The notes beneath the pieces were generated by a model. It saw only the letters and a program-made list of their open reading frames with translations. It had not been told where the DNA came from and made no database searches. A program made the translations under genes and the position numbers. From Numida meleagris (taxonomy: Eukaryota > Chordata > Aves > Galliformes > Numididae), in contig NC_034410.1 in NCBI RefSeq assembly GCF_002078875.1, forward strand, positions 85,231,947 to 85,295,946: 64,000 bases of DNA. The letters are read 5' to 3'. Below are positions 13,643 to 25,972 of this stretch, piece by piece (position 1 is the stretch's first letter; the number at the start of each line of letters is the position of its first letter).

Positions 13643-13905
13643 TGTACAGAATAAAATGGGATGGGTGGTGCCTGCGAGCACCTGGGGAAGAGCCGGGGGG
13701 TCACAGCAAGTGGTGCCTGCGAGCACCTGGGGAGGAGCCGGAGGGTCACGGGTATATGGGGCGGTCGCGTGTACGGGTATAAGTAGCCTTTTTGCACAGC
13801 ATTAAATTGGCATTTTGGCGCTACATACTGTGTATGTGTCCCGTATGTCCCTGCACGCGGAGGTGCAGATGGAAGGGAAGCCTTAGTACGTTGTCGCAGG
13901 CGACA
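13643..13905 (+). mobile_element. Short solo LTR of an avian endogenous retrovirus
   Basis: A GC-rich 263-bp block begins TGTACAG and ends GGCGACA, the TG...CA form of retroviral LTRs. It is flanked by TATG on both sides (13639-13642 and 13906-13909), a plausible 4-bp target duplication. Inside, in plus order, are two tandem 45-bp units in U3, a TATA box (TATAAG, 13778-13783) and a polyadenylation signal (ATTAAA, 13801-13806) close downstream. This matches the compact U3-R-U5 layout of small avian LTRs. No internal retroviral sequence adjoins it, so it is a solo LTR left by LTR-LTR recombination. I cannot assign the family with confidence. Confidence 0.72.
13666..13755 (+). repeat. Tandem 45-bp duplication in LTR U3
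   Basis: Two copies of a unit starting 'tggtgcctgcgagcacctgg' begin at 13666 and 13711, a period of 45 bp. They differ at a few bases (ggaagag versus ggaggag). They lie just upstream of the TATA box, where retroviral enhancers are commonly duplicated. Confidence 0.9.
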
Positions 13906-15274
13906 TATGTGCAATTTCTTTTAGTCTGAGTGGGAGTTGTATGAAATGTGAATTCAACAGATAACCAGTTCAGGTGTTTTATAGTCACCAACTTCTAGAA
14001 AACAGTGAACATTTCTGCTATTTTTGTCCCTTTGCAAATTTTAAACCTTTGGATCCATAACTCAGTCTGAAACAAGATGTTGTAAGGTAGGTGAATGTTT
14101 GAGAATGTATTCAAATCAGCCAAAATGCTGAGAGACATTTAGGAAGTTAAATCACCTTGATCAAATCAACATGGAGTCTTAAATACAGAGCCCACCTAAT
14201 TTCAGAAGAAATGAACATGGTTTCTTTCTTACTCAGAGAGTGGACAAGTTCAGAGTAGTTGCACTCCTCATGTTTTATCGTATGGTCTAGTACTTTAGTT
14301 AGAAATAACCAAGGTAGGCTACAATTAATGTCTTACTCTGCCTATGCTGTCCAGATCTTATTTCTCTGAATGAGTCTTTTAGCTCCTTGTAAGGTAATTA
14401 GGGAAGTTAGAGACAGATGTGTTACTCTTCTTATGAGGCTGCATTGCAAAGTAGGAAAGAACTCAGGAGTTGCAAGGAGAATATGCAAGAGTGGAGAATT
14501 ATCCAATATCAATTAGGAGATATAGAAGAAAGGGAAAAGGAATGTTCCTCCATTTTGGTGCTGGCTCTCAAGTCTTAATCTTATGTCAGATAAAGCATTC
14601 TGGATCAAAGAGAATTCTGATATTTCTCATCTCAAGTGCCAGAACTGTGCTTCAAGGATCTTGCTAACTACGACTAGTAAGAAAGAAAAATCTTGACTAT
14701 AAAAAGCTGCATGGCTTCTAATAGAGATATTTCTGGGGATTACAAATGGAAGCCTCTGCTCTCTCACATAAATGGACCTGTGCCAGGAGGCTGTCCAAAA
14801 TGAAGATATTCCTTATCATTGTAATGAATGGATGTTTGATTAGTCAAAGGGACATGCTAGCAGCCTCCACTGGTATGACCAGATGCACACGCAGCTTTCC
14901 ATTACCTAATCAGACATGATTTTTTCATATGAAGGCAGATGCCTTCATATATGCTGTTGGGAAAGAAGGTACAAGACTGAAAGTTCTCCTTGAGCAACAG
15001 TGTTTGGGTATCGTTTCCAGCTGAGTCTTTCATTGAATACAACCCTTTATAATTATTTGTACGCAAATTGAATTTTTGGGCTGCTTGGCAGCTACTAGAC
15101 AATCTGAACTAACGCAAAACTTTGCATCTTATTTTCAGAAAGGAAGCCAAGAATTTCTGATAAAGAAAACAGTAACATTCTGCCTCTGGGGACAGGTGTG
15201 TGTAGCACAATCTATTGTTCCTCTGCAAGTTAGAAACCATGGGTATCTCTCCTGGCTACACTCCAGTGGAATGT
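13906..15274. other. Unique non-coding DNA
   Basis: No recognised transposon or exon. Short open frames at 14470-14667 (+) and 14902-15102 (-) show no domain features. Confidence 0.5.
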
Positions 15275-15395
15275 GGTAGAGTTTGGACAAATCACTTAGC
15301 TTCTGTGTGCTTCACTTACTCCATCTGTAAAATTGAGATAATTATGGTATATGCCTCTCAAGGATGCTGCAGTACATAATCAGTGAATTTTTAAT
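15275..15395 (+). mobile_element. MIR-type SINE relic
   Basis: The stretch reads 'ggacaaatcacttagc', then 'tccatctgtaaaattgagat', then a region similar to 'tatgcctctcaaggatgctg'. This parallels the MIR SINE core of the form 'caagtcacttaacctct ... catctgtaaaatggggataat ... acctcacagggttgttgtgagg'. Order and spacing agree, with the heavy divergence expected of a very old copy. It is a fragment with no terminal parts visible. The call is from memory of the MIR consensus. Confidence 0.62.
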
Positions 15396-17384
15396 TCCTT
15401 TGAGATTTTTTGAAGAAAGATATTGTATGTTAAATGTCTAAACCATATCCAAATAATTTCAAAATAATACTAATTACTATAATTATTATTTTAAATATTA
15501 TTTCATTGTAAATATCAAACTTTGAGACAAAGAACAAGACTTTATCATATTCTTAGGAATATGTGAAAAATATTTTTAGCTGTTTCTCACATGCTTCTTG
15601 TTCAACTGAGTACTTCAAAGATGTTTCCATTCACTGTAGCAAAGACAAGGCTAGGTAAGGTTATAATTGCTTACATTGCTTATATTTTTGGATATGCTGA
15701 AGAGAAATGCTGGAGAGGGAGAAAAACTATAATGACAGAGGACAGTGCTTAGAGAGAAATTTGCAGGCAGATGTATTATTACAATCAGGTTCTAGAGTCA
15801 ATGGAATTTGTGCCAATGTTAGCAAAGGTCTCAGGACAAAAGAAAAATATGATAATTAGGCAATAATTGAAAAATGTTATGCATTGTAGTGGCAGAAGTA
15901 ACAGAAAACCATACTCAAACCCATAGAAACTACAAGTTATTAAAGGTTGAGTAATCTTTGCAATCCATGGCAAATATAAAAGTGATATTATGTCATGGCT
16001 GCAGATGCTGAGAAGCAGCCTTAAGCTGGTTATATTCCTCTTATGTGTATAGAGCTGGTACCAAGCCATTCTGTCAAATCTGATATACAGTAAGGAAATA
16101 GTGCCATATGAAGGAAGTTGTTCTTACTGTTTTGTTACATTCCAAAAGAGATAAATATATTTTATCAGCTTTAAATTCTTCATGACATTCACTTTCTGCC
16201 TAAGACACGTAAAACATTACAATTTTTAATTTTAGGACTCTGAGTAAGCGAAGGTAGGAACTCTGTAAAAGGTGTTAAAGCATCTTCATCTACTGAATTG
16301 ATAATTAATCTTTAAATTACAGTATGTAGTTAGAACAACAGCCTGTAGAGCCATATATTGATCTCAGTGCTTGACATGGATAGAGTTAAATCTCCTTCAG
16401 CTCCCTCTACTTAATTGTCCCTTTGTGGCATCTATTTTAGATTACATCTGAAACTTTTTTTTTTTTTTTAGCTTGAATAGATGTCACAAATAGTTAATAT
16501 TAAACTATGAGAAATTTCTATTTTGCTATTCAGTAAATTAATAGAGATAGATACATGATAAATCTAATTCTCATCTTTGGTGCAGTACTGCAAACATTAG
16601 AGGCATATGATGTTAAATTTAAAATGACAATTAAAATATTAGAAACAGAAATATACTGTAACAATTGCTCTCTGTACAACATTGTCAGTGACTGTGTTTA
16701 AATTAACATTTTTGTTGAGGATAGGATGGAAACTTTGAAGCAAACTTTCTAGTGAAAGCATTTGCTGGAGATTGATTTGGGTCAAAGAGTAGCTTTTTCT
16801 CCATTAGACTGTTGTTTTTTTTTTCTGGAGAAAAAAAAATCTCTGTTCTCATTGCACCCTAAACATATTCCAACTCCTAAGTAGGACATAAATATCCACA
16901 TATATGACTTGTCATCCAGACCTAAGAACCACTAACATGGCAGGGACACTCTGTTCAGAAGACAAGACTAAATCAAGTACAGAATAAGACTGACTGAAAT
17001 ACATTTAAGTATAGGGATTGCAGGAGCAACCACTTTGATCTGCTGACTGCTCTTCTTGCACTAAATCACTTGATAGTGTAGACACGTCCAATATTATCCT
17101 GACCACACATCATTTTTCATAAAATTCAGTTGTTAATTTTAACTTGATTAAGTGATGTTACATTTGTATTTAAACATGCACATACACAAGCATGCATATG
17201 TATGTGAATATATATGTATATATATATGAAAGCTCATCCTCTGTGCTTTAAGACAGAACAATCTCAATTTTTTAAAATAAAAATATACAGGAAAAAGTTT
17301 TGAAATTTTGTTCCAACTTCAGCGTTGACACAGCTAGAGTTAAAATTTAGAGTTTGTATTCAAAATGTTCAACTTAGGGGGAAA
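15396..17384. other. Unique AT-rich non-coding DNA
   Basis: No recognised transposon or exon. Contains a T-run at 16455-16469 and a TA/TG-rich patch around 17198-17228. Confidence 0.5.
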
Positions 17385-18080
17385 AAAAAGCAATCACATT
17401 AAGTGGACCAAGATTCTCATCAGCTGGAAATCTGGAAGATGGATTACAGAAGTAAATTACTGGTGAGTGATAAACCAGCACGTATTCAACTGGTGTGTAC
17501 AAGGATGTTGATTTGCAGTAACCTTATGAACACTAAGGACATTCCAAAGGACTGGAAAAAAGATAATATCGGCGCTTAAAAAGACTAAATGAGGCAACAC
17601 ATAATTGTAGGGCTGTCAGCATGACATTGATCCCAGGCAAAATAGTAGTGACTGATATAGGACTCTGTTATCAAAGAATTCAAGGAGGAAAATAAAATGA
17701 ATGTCAATCAACATAGTGTATGGAAAGAAGATCCTTACAAAATAACTTTCGTTTATGGTAGGTTAATAATTTGCTTGCAAAATGTAATTGCGTTGATACA
17801 ATGGCCTAGATTTCTTTAAGACATTCTGTCTCTTACTGACATGCATACATGAGTTACCTATAAATACATACAGCATTATTATTAAAAAAATAGAGTGATT
17901 AAGAATTAGCATGCTACATATTAAAAAAAAATCTAATGTCATTAAAAAGACTTAAGTGGTTCTCTTACAGGTCCTGACATATAAACACAGTTATTACAGT
18001 GTATGAGGTTTGAAGTGACTCTTCCAGGGAGGTTTTTTTCATTGTCTTAATCAATTTAATAATTTGTATCACTGACCAGG
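17385..18080 (+). mobile_element. Ancient CR1/L3-clade LINE remnant
   Basis: Highly degenerate sequence in the order of a non-LTR reverse-transcriptase gene. 'aaaggactggaaaaaagata' near 17548 corresponds to the D-W-K-K motif. Next come 'gggctgtcagcatgacattg' and 'atcccaggcaaaatagt' (the RPVSLTSIPGK region), then 'tcaatcaacatagtgtatgg' near 17707. Near the end, 'atttgtatcactgaccagg' matches the FINDL region. Every frame is broken by stops and indels. It resembles the old LINE family shared by birds and turtles rather than young chicken CR1. It is directly followed by a 16-A run (18081-18096). Confidence 0.72.
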
Positions 18081-18096
18081 AAAAAAAAAAAAAAAA
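18081..18096. repeat. A16 homopolymer
   Basis: Sixteen consecutive A residues immediately after the ancient LINE remnant. There is no polyadenylation signal at the expected distance upstream, so it is not evidently an mRNA tail. Confidence 0.9.
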
Positions 18097-21000
18097 GATT
18101 TGTGTATTTTGGCATTTTCAAAGGTGGAAAAGTTTAGAGAGAGAGAATTAATGAACAGCATGGGTCGCTGCAGCAGAAGAATCTGTTTATCTTGGTTGTC
18201 TGAGCATAAGGAGATCATGGGATTTATTGAGGTCAGTAAGAAAAGTAGTACAACACAGACAAATGCTACGTGGAAAGGTGATACATTTGTTTGCTCTCAT
18301 CACACCCAGACAACAAGGAGCAATGAGCTGTTTTTTAACTTCCAAATATTTGCAAGAAATGAAAAGAGACAGAGGAAGAAACAAGGCTGGTCTACAGCCA
18401 AACCAGGAGGTATAATTACAGTCTGCATCCTTTTGTACAACCATAACCTGCTAGCAACCTCTCCCAGTCACATCTTCTATGATAGGATTCTTCAAGTGTT
18501 ATCAGTCCCAGACTTTTGTCATAGCCTCACCGCTTTGGCACCCAGCGGTCCTAGATCTGTTGTGCTTCTTTCTCCCCTTAATGTGTCCCTTAAGTGACAT
18601 TCTGTAATTTCCTGTGATATCAAGGAACAGAATCCAGTTTCTCAGGAACTACCTGTATATTGCACACTCCTAACACTGTACTCAAGAACAAAATTAAACA
18701 TACTGGAGATAAAGATAAGGAGAGCTTGAGTTCTGTCAGACTCTACGGCCAAAATACAAAAGGTTACACAGTGCCTATACTCGTTATGTAGGGCTAGTCT
18801 TGAAGCACATGACTCTGGGTTAGTCAAGCAGATTTCTTTCAGTGTCTAGGGAGAGTTAGTTCCCCTACAGCAGGATCTAGAAGAAACAGAATACTAAGTT
18901 ATCAGCATGTGAAACAGAGAAATCCCTGAGAAACAGTACTGTGCAAATAATTCACTGTAGGCATCATCTTCCTTTACTTTACTTGTTAACCTCTATTTGA
19001 ACATTTTAAATGTCTATGGCTGCAGGCAACAGAAATGTGTCTCACAGACTGCATGCAAACACTGTGTTAGAGGAAGAGCAACTTCTTTTTTTTTTTTTTT
19101 GTAGTTAAGTAAAATAATATTAGAGGTAAATTGAGACTTACTTCATAACTTCATGGGCTATTCCTCAAAGCACACAGATATTTGATAATGTGAAAAGCAA
19201 GTTAGTAGTTTTCAGAGGAAACAGTGCTGCTGCCGTTTTCAATTAGTGAGATAAAATATAAAATTCAGAAATGTAAAATTGAGGGTCAGATTTACTTGCT
19301 AATGTGGACCAGATTCTCAACCGATGTAAGAAAACATAGTTTACTATAGTTACAGTGGAATTACTTTCTTTCATATCAGCTGAGGAATGGCAATTTTTTT
19401 ATTTTACCTTTCTGTATGAGATGAAACTACTCCAAGATACTCCTCTCTTTTTCTCATTTAACCATAAGTCAACATACAGTGTAGAAACATTTGGTGATAG
19501 ATTTTCCTTACCATTGGAATTTAGATTAGATACAAATGTAATTTAGATGGTACTTCATTTCATAACTCAGGGGATCTGTTGGATACTTACTAGGGGTGAG
19601 AGCATTTAGCTTAGATATTGACACCAGCAATGCTATCATCTGGCAAGCACTGTAACATAGACAGTACTTAGGAAGATTATGTTTGGTAAACAGAAAAGAA
19701 GTGTAAGTGCAAAATATCTTGGTTGTAGTATAAGCAGATATTTTAAATGATCACAGATGGTGATGTACAAGCTGATTATTGACAACAGTATCAACTTTAG
19801 AAAGGGTTTTGACAGGCCTCATCATACAATGATTAATTACTGTGAGGCATTCCAATTTCCTCTCTTGTTCGGCTCATGGCTCAGGGTAAAATCTGTTGCT
19901 CTTATTACACTCTACAGCACAGGAAATATCTTCTCGCTGTTGTGTCCAAGGACCAACCAAAGTGCAAAACTAGACAAATAAGACCCATGGTCAATACTGG
20001 AAAAGGTTTTCCACAAAGGGAATAAGGAAGGATGTTAATGCAGCTTTGGTGTCCATGTAATAATTTGCTTTAAATGACCAGTGGGTAGGACAGATGACTA
20101 GATTTACTGAATAAAGCAGGAAAGTATTTATTAGTCAGGTCGGTTCTCAGATTATGTATAAAAGATATGGGTAAAAGAGGAATAACTATGAGAGGAAGCA
20201 AAAGGTATTGCTACTCTTGCTTAAATTATGTTTAATTTCCATTAAAAATAACAAGAAAAACAGTAATAAATATAAGAAGGATCTATCTATTTTCCTAAGA
20301 TTATCTTAAAGAAGAGGCATTGGCTATTTGCAGAATTGCTCTTATGTTCCTGGTTTTGAATACACAATTGTTTTGGATGTAAAGTAGTCATTGAGATATT
20401 CTAGAAATGGACAGGCTTCAGTCCTGCCCCATGAGTGTAAGGAAAATATTCAGCAAGTAGCTGTTGTAAAGGGATGTGGCATTTTTTAATAATGCAAAGG
20501 AGATGCTACATTGCCAGATACCGAGTGTGCTTAATGTTTAAAAGTTTTCCCTTGCGTGACCTGAAACAATAGGAAGCATATATGAGGGGTGAGCTGCTTC
20601 ACAGTGCAGGATTCTGTTTAAGATTTTCAGGCTATCTCCAGATGAGGTGGTAGATCTACACATCTGTACAATGATGAACAGAAATTGTTCTCTGGGTTGT
20701 TGATGCAATGCAGACACATTGTTGCTGCACTGTATTATGCTTTGGCTAGAGTAGTTATGCTGACATGGCTATGCTGCTTCCAGTCTTAGCCTTATCCTGA
20801 GCTAGCTTAGATCTTTCTGCCTTATAATGCAGTTATTCACAGTCTTTACTAGAATCTAGAAATGTTGATTCTTCAATTGTCCTGCTTGTTATATCTAAAA
20901 GCAGGGTGAGCAATCTCACAGATAGGCCCAGCTGAAATTGACAAGCTGCATTCTGTGTCTTCTTTTTTTTTTTTTTTTGCTGGAATTAGTCATAAGCATC

Positions 21001-24000
21001 AGAGGTTGTCTACAGCTACATATGGGATAGTATGTTGCTCAGAACTGTATTTTCAGTTTGTAAACAGAAACTGCTCTCTGGTTTCTGGTGGCTATGTCTT
21101 GCTTCAAGGGTGAAGATCAGGCTGGTTGACTGTTGAGGGTCAAACTTGGTTTAGACTGACAGGGATCTCGGGGTTGCTCTGTGTAAGTGTGTGTGTGCCA
21201 GGGGAAAAGGTGTTTTCAGCTTCCTCTGCAACATAGGATGTGGTTCAGCTTTTGGGAATCATCAGGGCAGCTCTCACTTCGTCAGTTTTCTAACATCAAA
21301 GAATCCTTTGGCATTACTAATGCCTTGATCTCTTCTTCTCTGTCTGTAGCACAGTTTATTTTGAAACTCTGTGATCTAATTAAAACCTTAGGGCTCGTAT
21401 GAAACCAAGTGATAGATAAGGTTTGTGACATAAGAAATGGAGGTCACATAATAATCTGGTGATTTGGTGATCTTTTCTGCCATTACGTTCTACAAGACTT
21501 TGTCTTCTCTGTGTTGAACAAAGTAAAGTAAGAATGCTGTAGATATCTAATAGCTTTGAAACTGTAAGAAAGCCTGCCTTGAATTTACTAAAAACAAAAA
21601 CAGAAGTAAAATAATAATGATAATAATTCTAATATTAATATTAATAGCAAAGAAGAAAACAACCTCTAACAAAACACAAACCTTTAGAACTCTGAGTTTT
21701 TATCTTTAAGTAGATGTATATGGTTTACTCAGTATAATTCTTTAGCTTGTTTTCTGCTTGAATCTGTATACTTCCTTCTTTTTTATTCTTGTGTTTCAGT
21801 TTGGCAAGGTAAACCTCCTGACTACTTTGGCAGATTTCTTCAGTGTGGATGTTGCATTGACATATTTTATTTCTATCCCATAAAGTACATGGCCAGGAGC
21901 CACTAAGAACAACAACAAAAAAACAACCTTAAAAATAGAAAATTTCCCACTGTTGAAGAGAAACGAAAAGAACAAGGAAAAATTAATTTTAAAAGAAATA
22001 ATGTAAAAAGGGAACAGCATTTGAAAGGAAAGTACAAAAAAAAAAGATCAAATTAGTTCCCACAAAAAATGTACATGTGATTGAGATACAGGATCACATT
22101 TTATTTTGCTGTTGGAGAATGTCCTGAAATTACCTATGGGCTAGAAAATATCGTATCAATAATGGAAATGGGACTAAATCTGATGACACCTGTAAAAAAA
22201 TTATTGCATTTAACCATATGTTGAGTATTTTCACATGAGCTTACCTGCTATATCATCAACACAGTAACAAACATGTAGTTGTACAGAGAGAGTGTTGTCA
22301 GATTTTCCTGTCTTGTATTTTTATTCACATACCTTGCATATGTTCAGAAACATAGCAACATTTATTTTGAGTTTGCAATATATTCTCTATTTGCTGTTGA
22401 GAAAATCATGAATAGTATTTTCATTTCACTCCTGTAACAGCCATTGAAAGGGAAAACTTATCTCTGTCACTCTGCATTACGTAATTTATTGAATGTTTTC
22501 AAATAGGAATTCAATTCCTAAAATGGTCATTAATGTAGCTGAGGTGCCAATGTCCAAAACCTCATTTCAGAAAGCCAAGTATCATGTAATGCATAGCCCA
22601 TTAAGTGCCTGAACTCTTTATCTATACTATTGCTCTAGAATGGAATTCCTGGGATTACAGACATCTTGCCCATTTTGTATGATTTAGGAATATCATACTT
22701 GTAGTAGAATCCTTCTACTAGTTAAAGCCTGCCTAAAATGCAATACTGGCTGACACATTTCCTTTGAAAAAGGCCTAAGTAAAATTTTTCTCTGTCTTCC
22801 ACATTATTGTCCACAATAGAATAGTTCATAGTGAGCATTTAAGTAAGAACTTCAGTGTATCAAAGAAAACACAATTCTGTGATTCCCTGAAGAATGTTCT
22901 ATCCATCAGTATATAAACTATTGGAGAAGAAAGTTTAATTCAGTAATAACTTGAATTCAACATTATTCCAGTTCAACCTTATCCATGGTATTTAAAAAAT
23001 TCAGTATTCCTGGAGAGGCTCAAAAGGGAATGTAGAGTGACTTACTACATTCCTTTGAAAAGGACTATTTAAATACTATTTTTTTCTCCCTCAGATCAAA
23101 GACAGACCATGGTACAGGTAGTATGCTAAATGTAATGTAAACCTGGTCTCTGTTTGCAATGAGTTTCAGGGCAGACTAAGGAGAAATCAGAGCCAGTGTA
23201 CTCCCATGCCCAACTGGTGGATCAGAAATAAATGCATCCTGACATAGCTGACCCTGTAGCCCACCTAGTCATGAAGACCGGATGTCACTAAAGTCAGGCT
23301 AACAATATATCACCTCACTTGATGTTAAGTGAGATTAGTAGACTCAGACTGCATGCAAACGATAGTTGCAGGCAGCCTGAGACCCATGTGAACCATGTAC
23401 AGTACTGTGGTCTTGCTGATACTGAAAACTGATGCATGGATTTGTCTAGTGGCTTCTGGAATACATTCAGTAGGACTGTTCACAATCTATGACGTAATAT
23501 AGCATTATTTCTTAGTGTAAATAAAACAATTTACTATGAGAATATTTTTGCTTTTTCAATCAGTTTGCAAATTGCTGTTTAATTTTCCATCCAGTATTAT
23601 CTCCTGAACAAAACTCCATCTGAAAATATTTTCCAGGTTCCTTGCTTTTAATGAAGATTTAAGACATGTTTGACTTGTTATTGTTGTTCCATCTTTGCTG
23701 TGATGTCTCATTTAATGTTCCTTTTTTTTCCCAGCTTTCTAATTTACTCCACATGATTTCTATCAAAAAACTAAGAACATCTTATTGTCTATTTGTTGAA
23801 GTCATTTGTAGATGCCAGGCCAACATGAATTTTTTGTGAATTATTTCTATTCTACTTTCACGAAAATAGTTTCTGAAGAATAATTTCAACTCATTTAAAA
23901 AAAAAATTCTGAGTTTCCACCAGAATATCATTTTTTTTAGTTTGATATCTCAGATGTACCTTCTATTTATTTTTAGTCCTAAGTTTTCATGCATTTATGG

Positions 24001-25359
24001 AGCACCTGAGGCATATAATGAAGATATCTAAGGTTTACATTGTCAGTAACATTTATAATGGACCCTACCACTATGCTTATTTATTTCCCAGTTTTTATGC
24101 CTATCCTTATCCCTTTTTGGTTAGTCTAGATTTTTAGAAGTTATGCCTAGATAAATATTTAAGATATTCATTTCTTTTCAGACAGGCTTTTAAGTGAGCA
24201 AAAATACTGATTCCAATTCCACAAAATTTTGTTCGTTTCTGCATCCAAATCGATCTATTAGGCACAGATAGGAATCAAGCCTGAAATATTTACAGGTGTT
24301 TAAATAGCCTATTGGTATTGCTATGATTGCATTGTTGCTGCTTTTGCAATCTAGCTAAAATAGATATAATAGATCACTTTAGTTCACTGATCTAAAATTT
24401 AGTCATAAATATGGCAATAGCATATCTGGCAGTTTTCATCCGCAAAGTCTCAAAAGTTTCTTGATCATCTAGAGTTACACCAAATTTTCTCTTTTTACCA
24501 GAATTATTTATTATATCTTAATCCTCTGTACTACAGGCATCAGGTAGCATTGCTACTTTATCTGGACTTATTCTCATGACTGACCAAAAGTGATATACTA
24601 GTGGAAAATATATCATACTTGTATTTAGAAGATTACACATATATATAGTAGCCATATGCCATTTTACTGCATAGCTAGATAACCAGTATGTTAACTCCTG
24701 TATCTGTTTGTCTAAAAGAAACAGTTAATCTCTTACCAAGGAGCTGTACTGGTAAGCTGTCTTGAAGTCAAGGTGTAAGGAATCTTTGTGTAGACATAAC
24801 TTCAAAAGGCATCTCTGCTCAAGGGGAGATCGTGTCATGCAGCCAGCTTCTGTGCAGGAGAACTAAAGGAGGGCTCTTGGGCTGTTCACTATTTATAGGG
24901 GTAAGATGATTGACTCGTAGGTTGACTTTTAGCTGTTGAAGCAGGGGTCTGCTATCAGTTCTTTCATCCCCCAGTTTGAGGCACATTTATGGTTGTTAAT
25001 GCATTTTAGCAAGAGTGTTATCAGTATTGTTGTTCATTGCCTTCCTGTGCAGGGCCTTGTGAGAAAGGTTAGGCTGAAGAAGGGAGCTGGGGGAAAAAGT
25101 CAGGGGAAGGAAGGGGTAAGCAGGGGCAGCACATCATCACAGTGTGAGAAGGCAGGGATGCTTTGAAACAGGAGAATTTGGGGAGGTAGACTTCCAGAAG
25201 GAATACAACTTTGGTTGGGAAAAGGGAAAACTTGGGGTTGGACATCCTTGAACTTCTTAAACTCCCTATGCAGGAGTGGTGACTCACACTCAAGTGCTTA
25301 TAAGTAGGAATAAGAATGCCTTCTGCACCCTTGAGTTTGAGGACATTACCATAAAATTC
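18097..25359. other. Unique AT-rich non-coding DNA
   Basis: About 7.3 kb without a recognised transposon. It holds T-runs at 19086-19100 and 20963-20978 and an AT trinucleotide-rich patch near 21610-21650. The 18100-18597 open frame begins with TTG, not ATG, and has no recognisable domain. No exon with convincing splice sites was found. Confidence 0.5.
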
Positions 25360-25972
25360 TGCCCTGGTTCCAGCTAGAATGGAGTTGAATTTTCCTTCAT
25401 ATTGTCTGGTATGATGCTATGTTTTGGTTTTAGGAGAACACTGTTGACAATGTGCCAATGTTTTAGTTGTTGCTGTACAAAGTCAAGGACATTTCAGCTT
25501 CTCAGCTTCTCGTACTGTCCTGTCAGCAAGGGACTGGGGGAAAAAAGTTGTTGGGAGGGGACAGAAGCAGGACAGCTGACCTAAACTGGCCAGAGGGATA
25601 TTCCATAATATATGATATCATGTGAGGAAACTATAAAACTGAGGGGAGTTGGCCAGGGTGAGCAGCAACTTTTCAGGAACTGGCTGGGCATCAACCATCG
25701 GGGTGGTCAGCAATTGCTTGTGCATCACTTGTTTTATATATATATATATATAAATAATATTTATTTATAGTATATATTTTATGTATATAATTAACATAAC
25801 TATTATCCTTTTTTTCCTCTTCCTCTTTCTGTCCTAGTAAATATTTTTTTATCTCAACCCACGAGTTCTAGTTTGTTTTTTTTCTGATTCTCTCCTCCAT
25901 CACACTGGGAAGTGGGGAGAGTGAGCGAATGACTGTGAGCTGCTTAGCTACCTGCCAGGTTAAACCACAACA
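25360..25972 (+). mobile_element. Solo LTR, avian ERVL-type
   Basis: A 613-bp block begins TGCCCTGGTTCCAGCTAG and ends GGTTAAACCACAACA, termini I recognise from an abundant avian LTR family with a TGTCCTGGTT start. Familiar internal landmarks follow in order: 'ggacatttcagcttctc', 'ggacagctgacctaaactgg', 'gatattccataatatatgat', a TATA/poly(A) region ('ctataaaactgagggg') and 'tatctcaacccacgagtt'. Flanks AATTC (25355-25359) and ACTTC (25973-25977) look like a 5-bp target duplication with one mismatch. A run of TA dinucleotides (about 25735-25752) and further AT-rich sequence interrupt the 3' half. No gag, pol or env sequence adjoins it. Confidence 0.88.

Noticed and set aside
13615..13914. 99-codon minus frame with a repeated FPRCSQAP-type unit
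   Set aside because: It is antisense to the solo LTR. The peptide repeat is only the 45-bp U3 duplication read backwards (45 is divisible by 3, so the frame stays open).
18100..18597. 165-codon plus-strand open frame after the ancient LINE
   Set aside because: It starts at TTG, just after an A16 run. The first ATG leaves fewer than 150 codons, and no domain, splice context or family similarity is visible.
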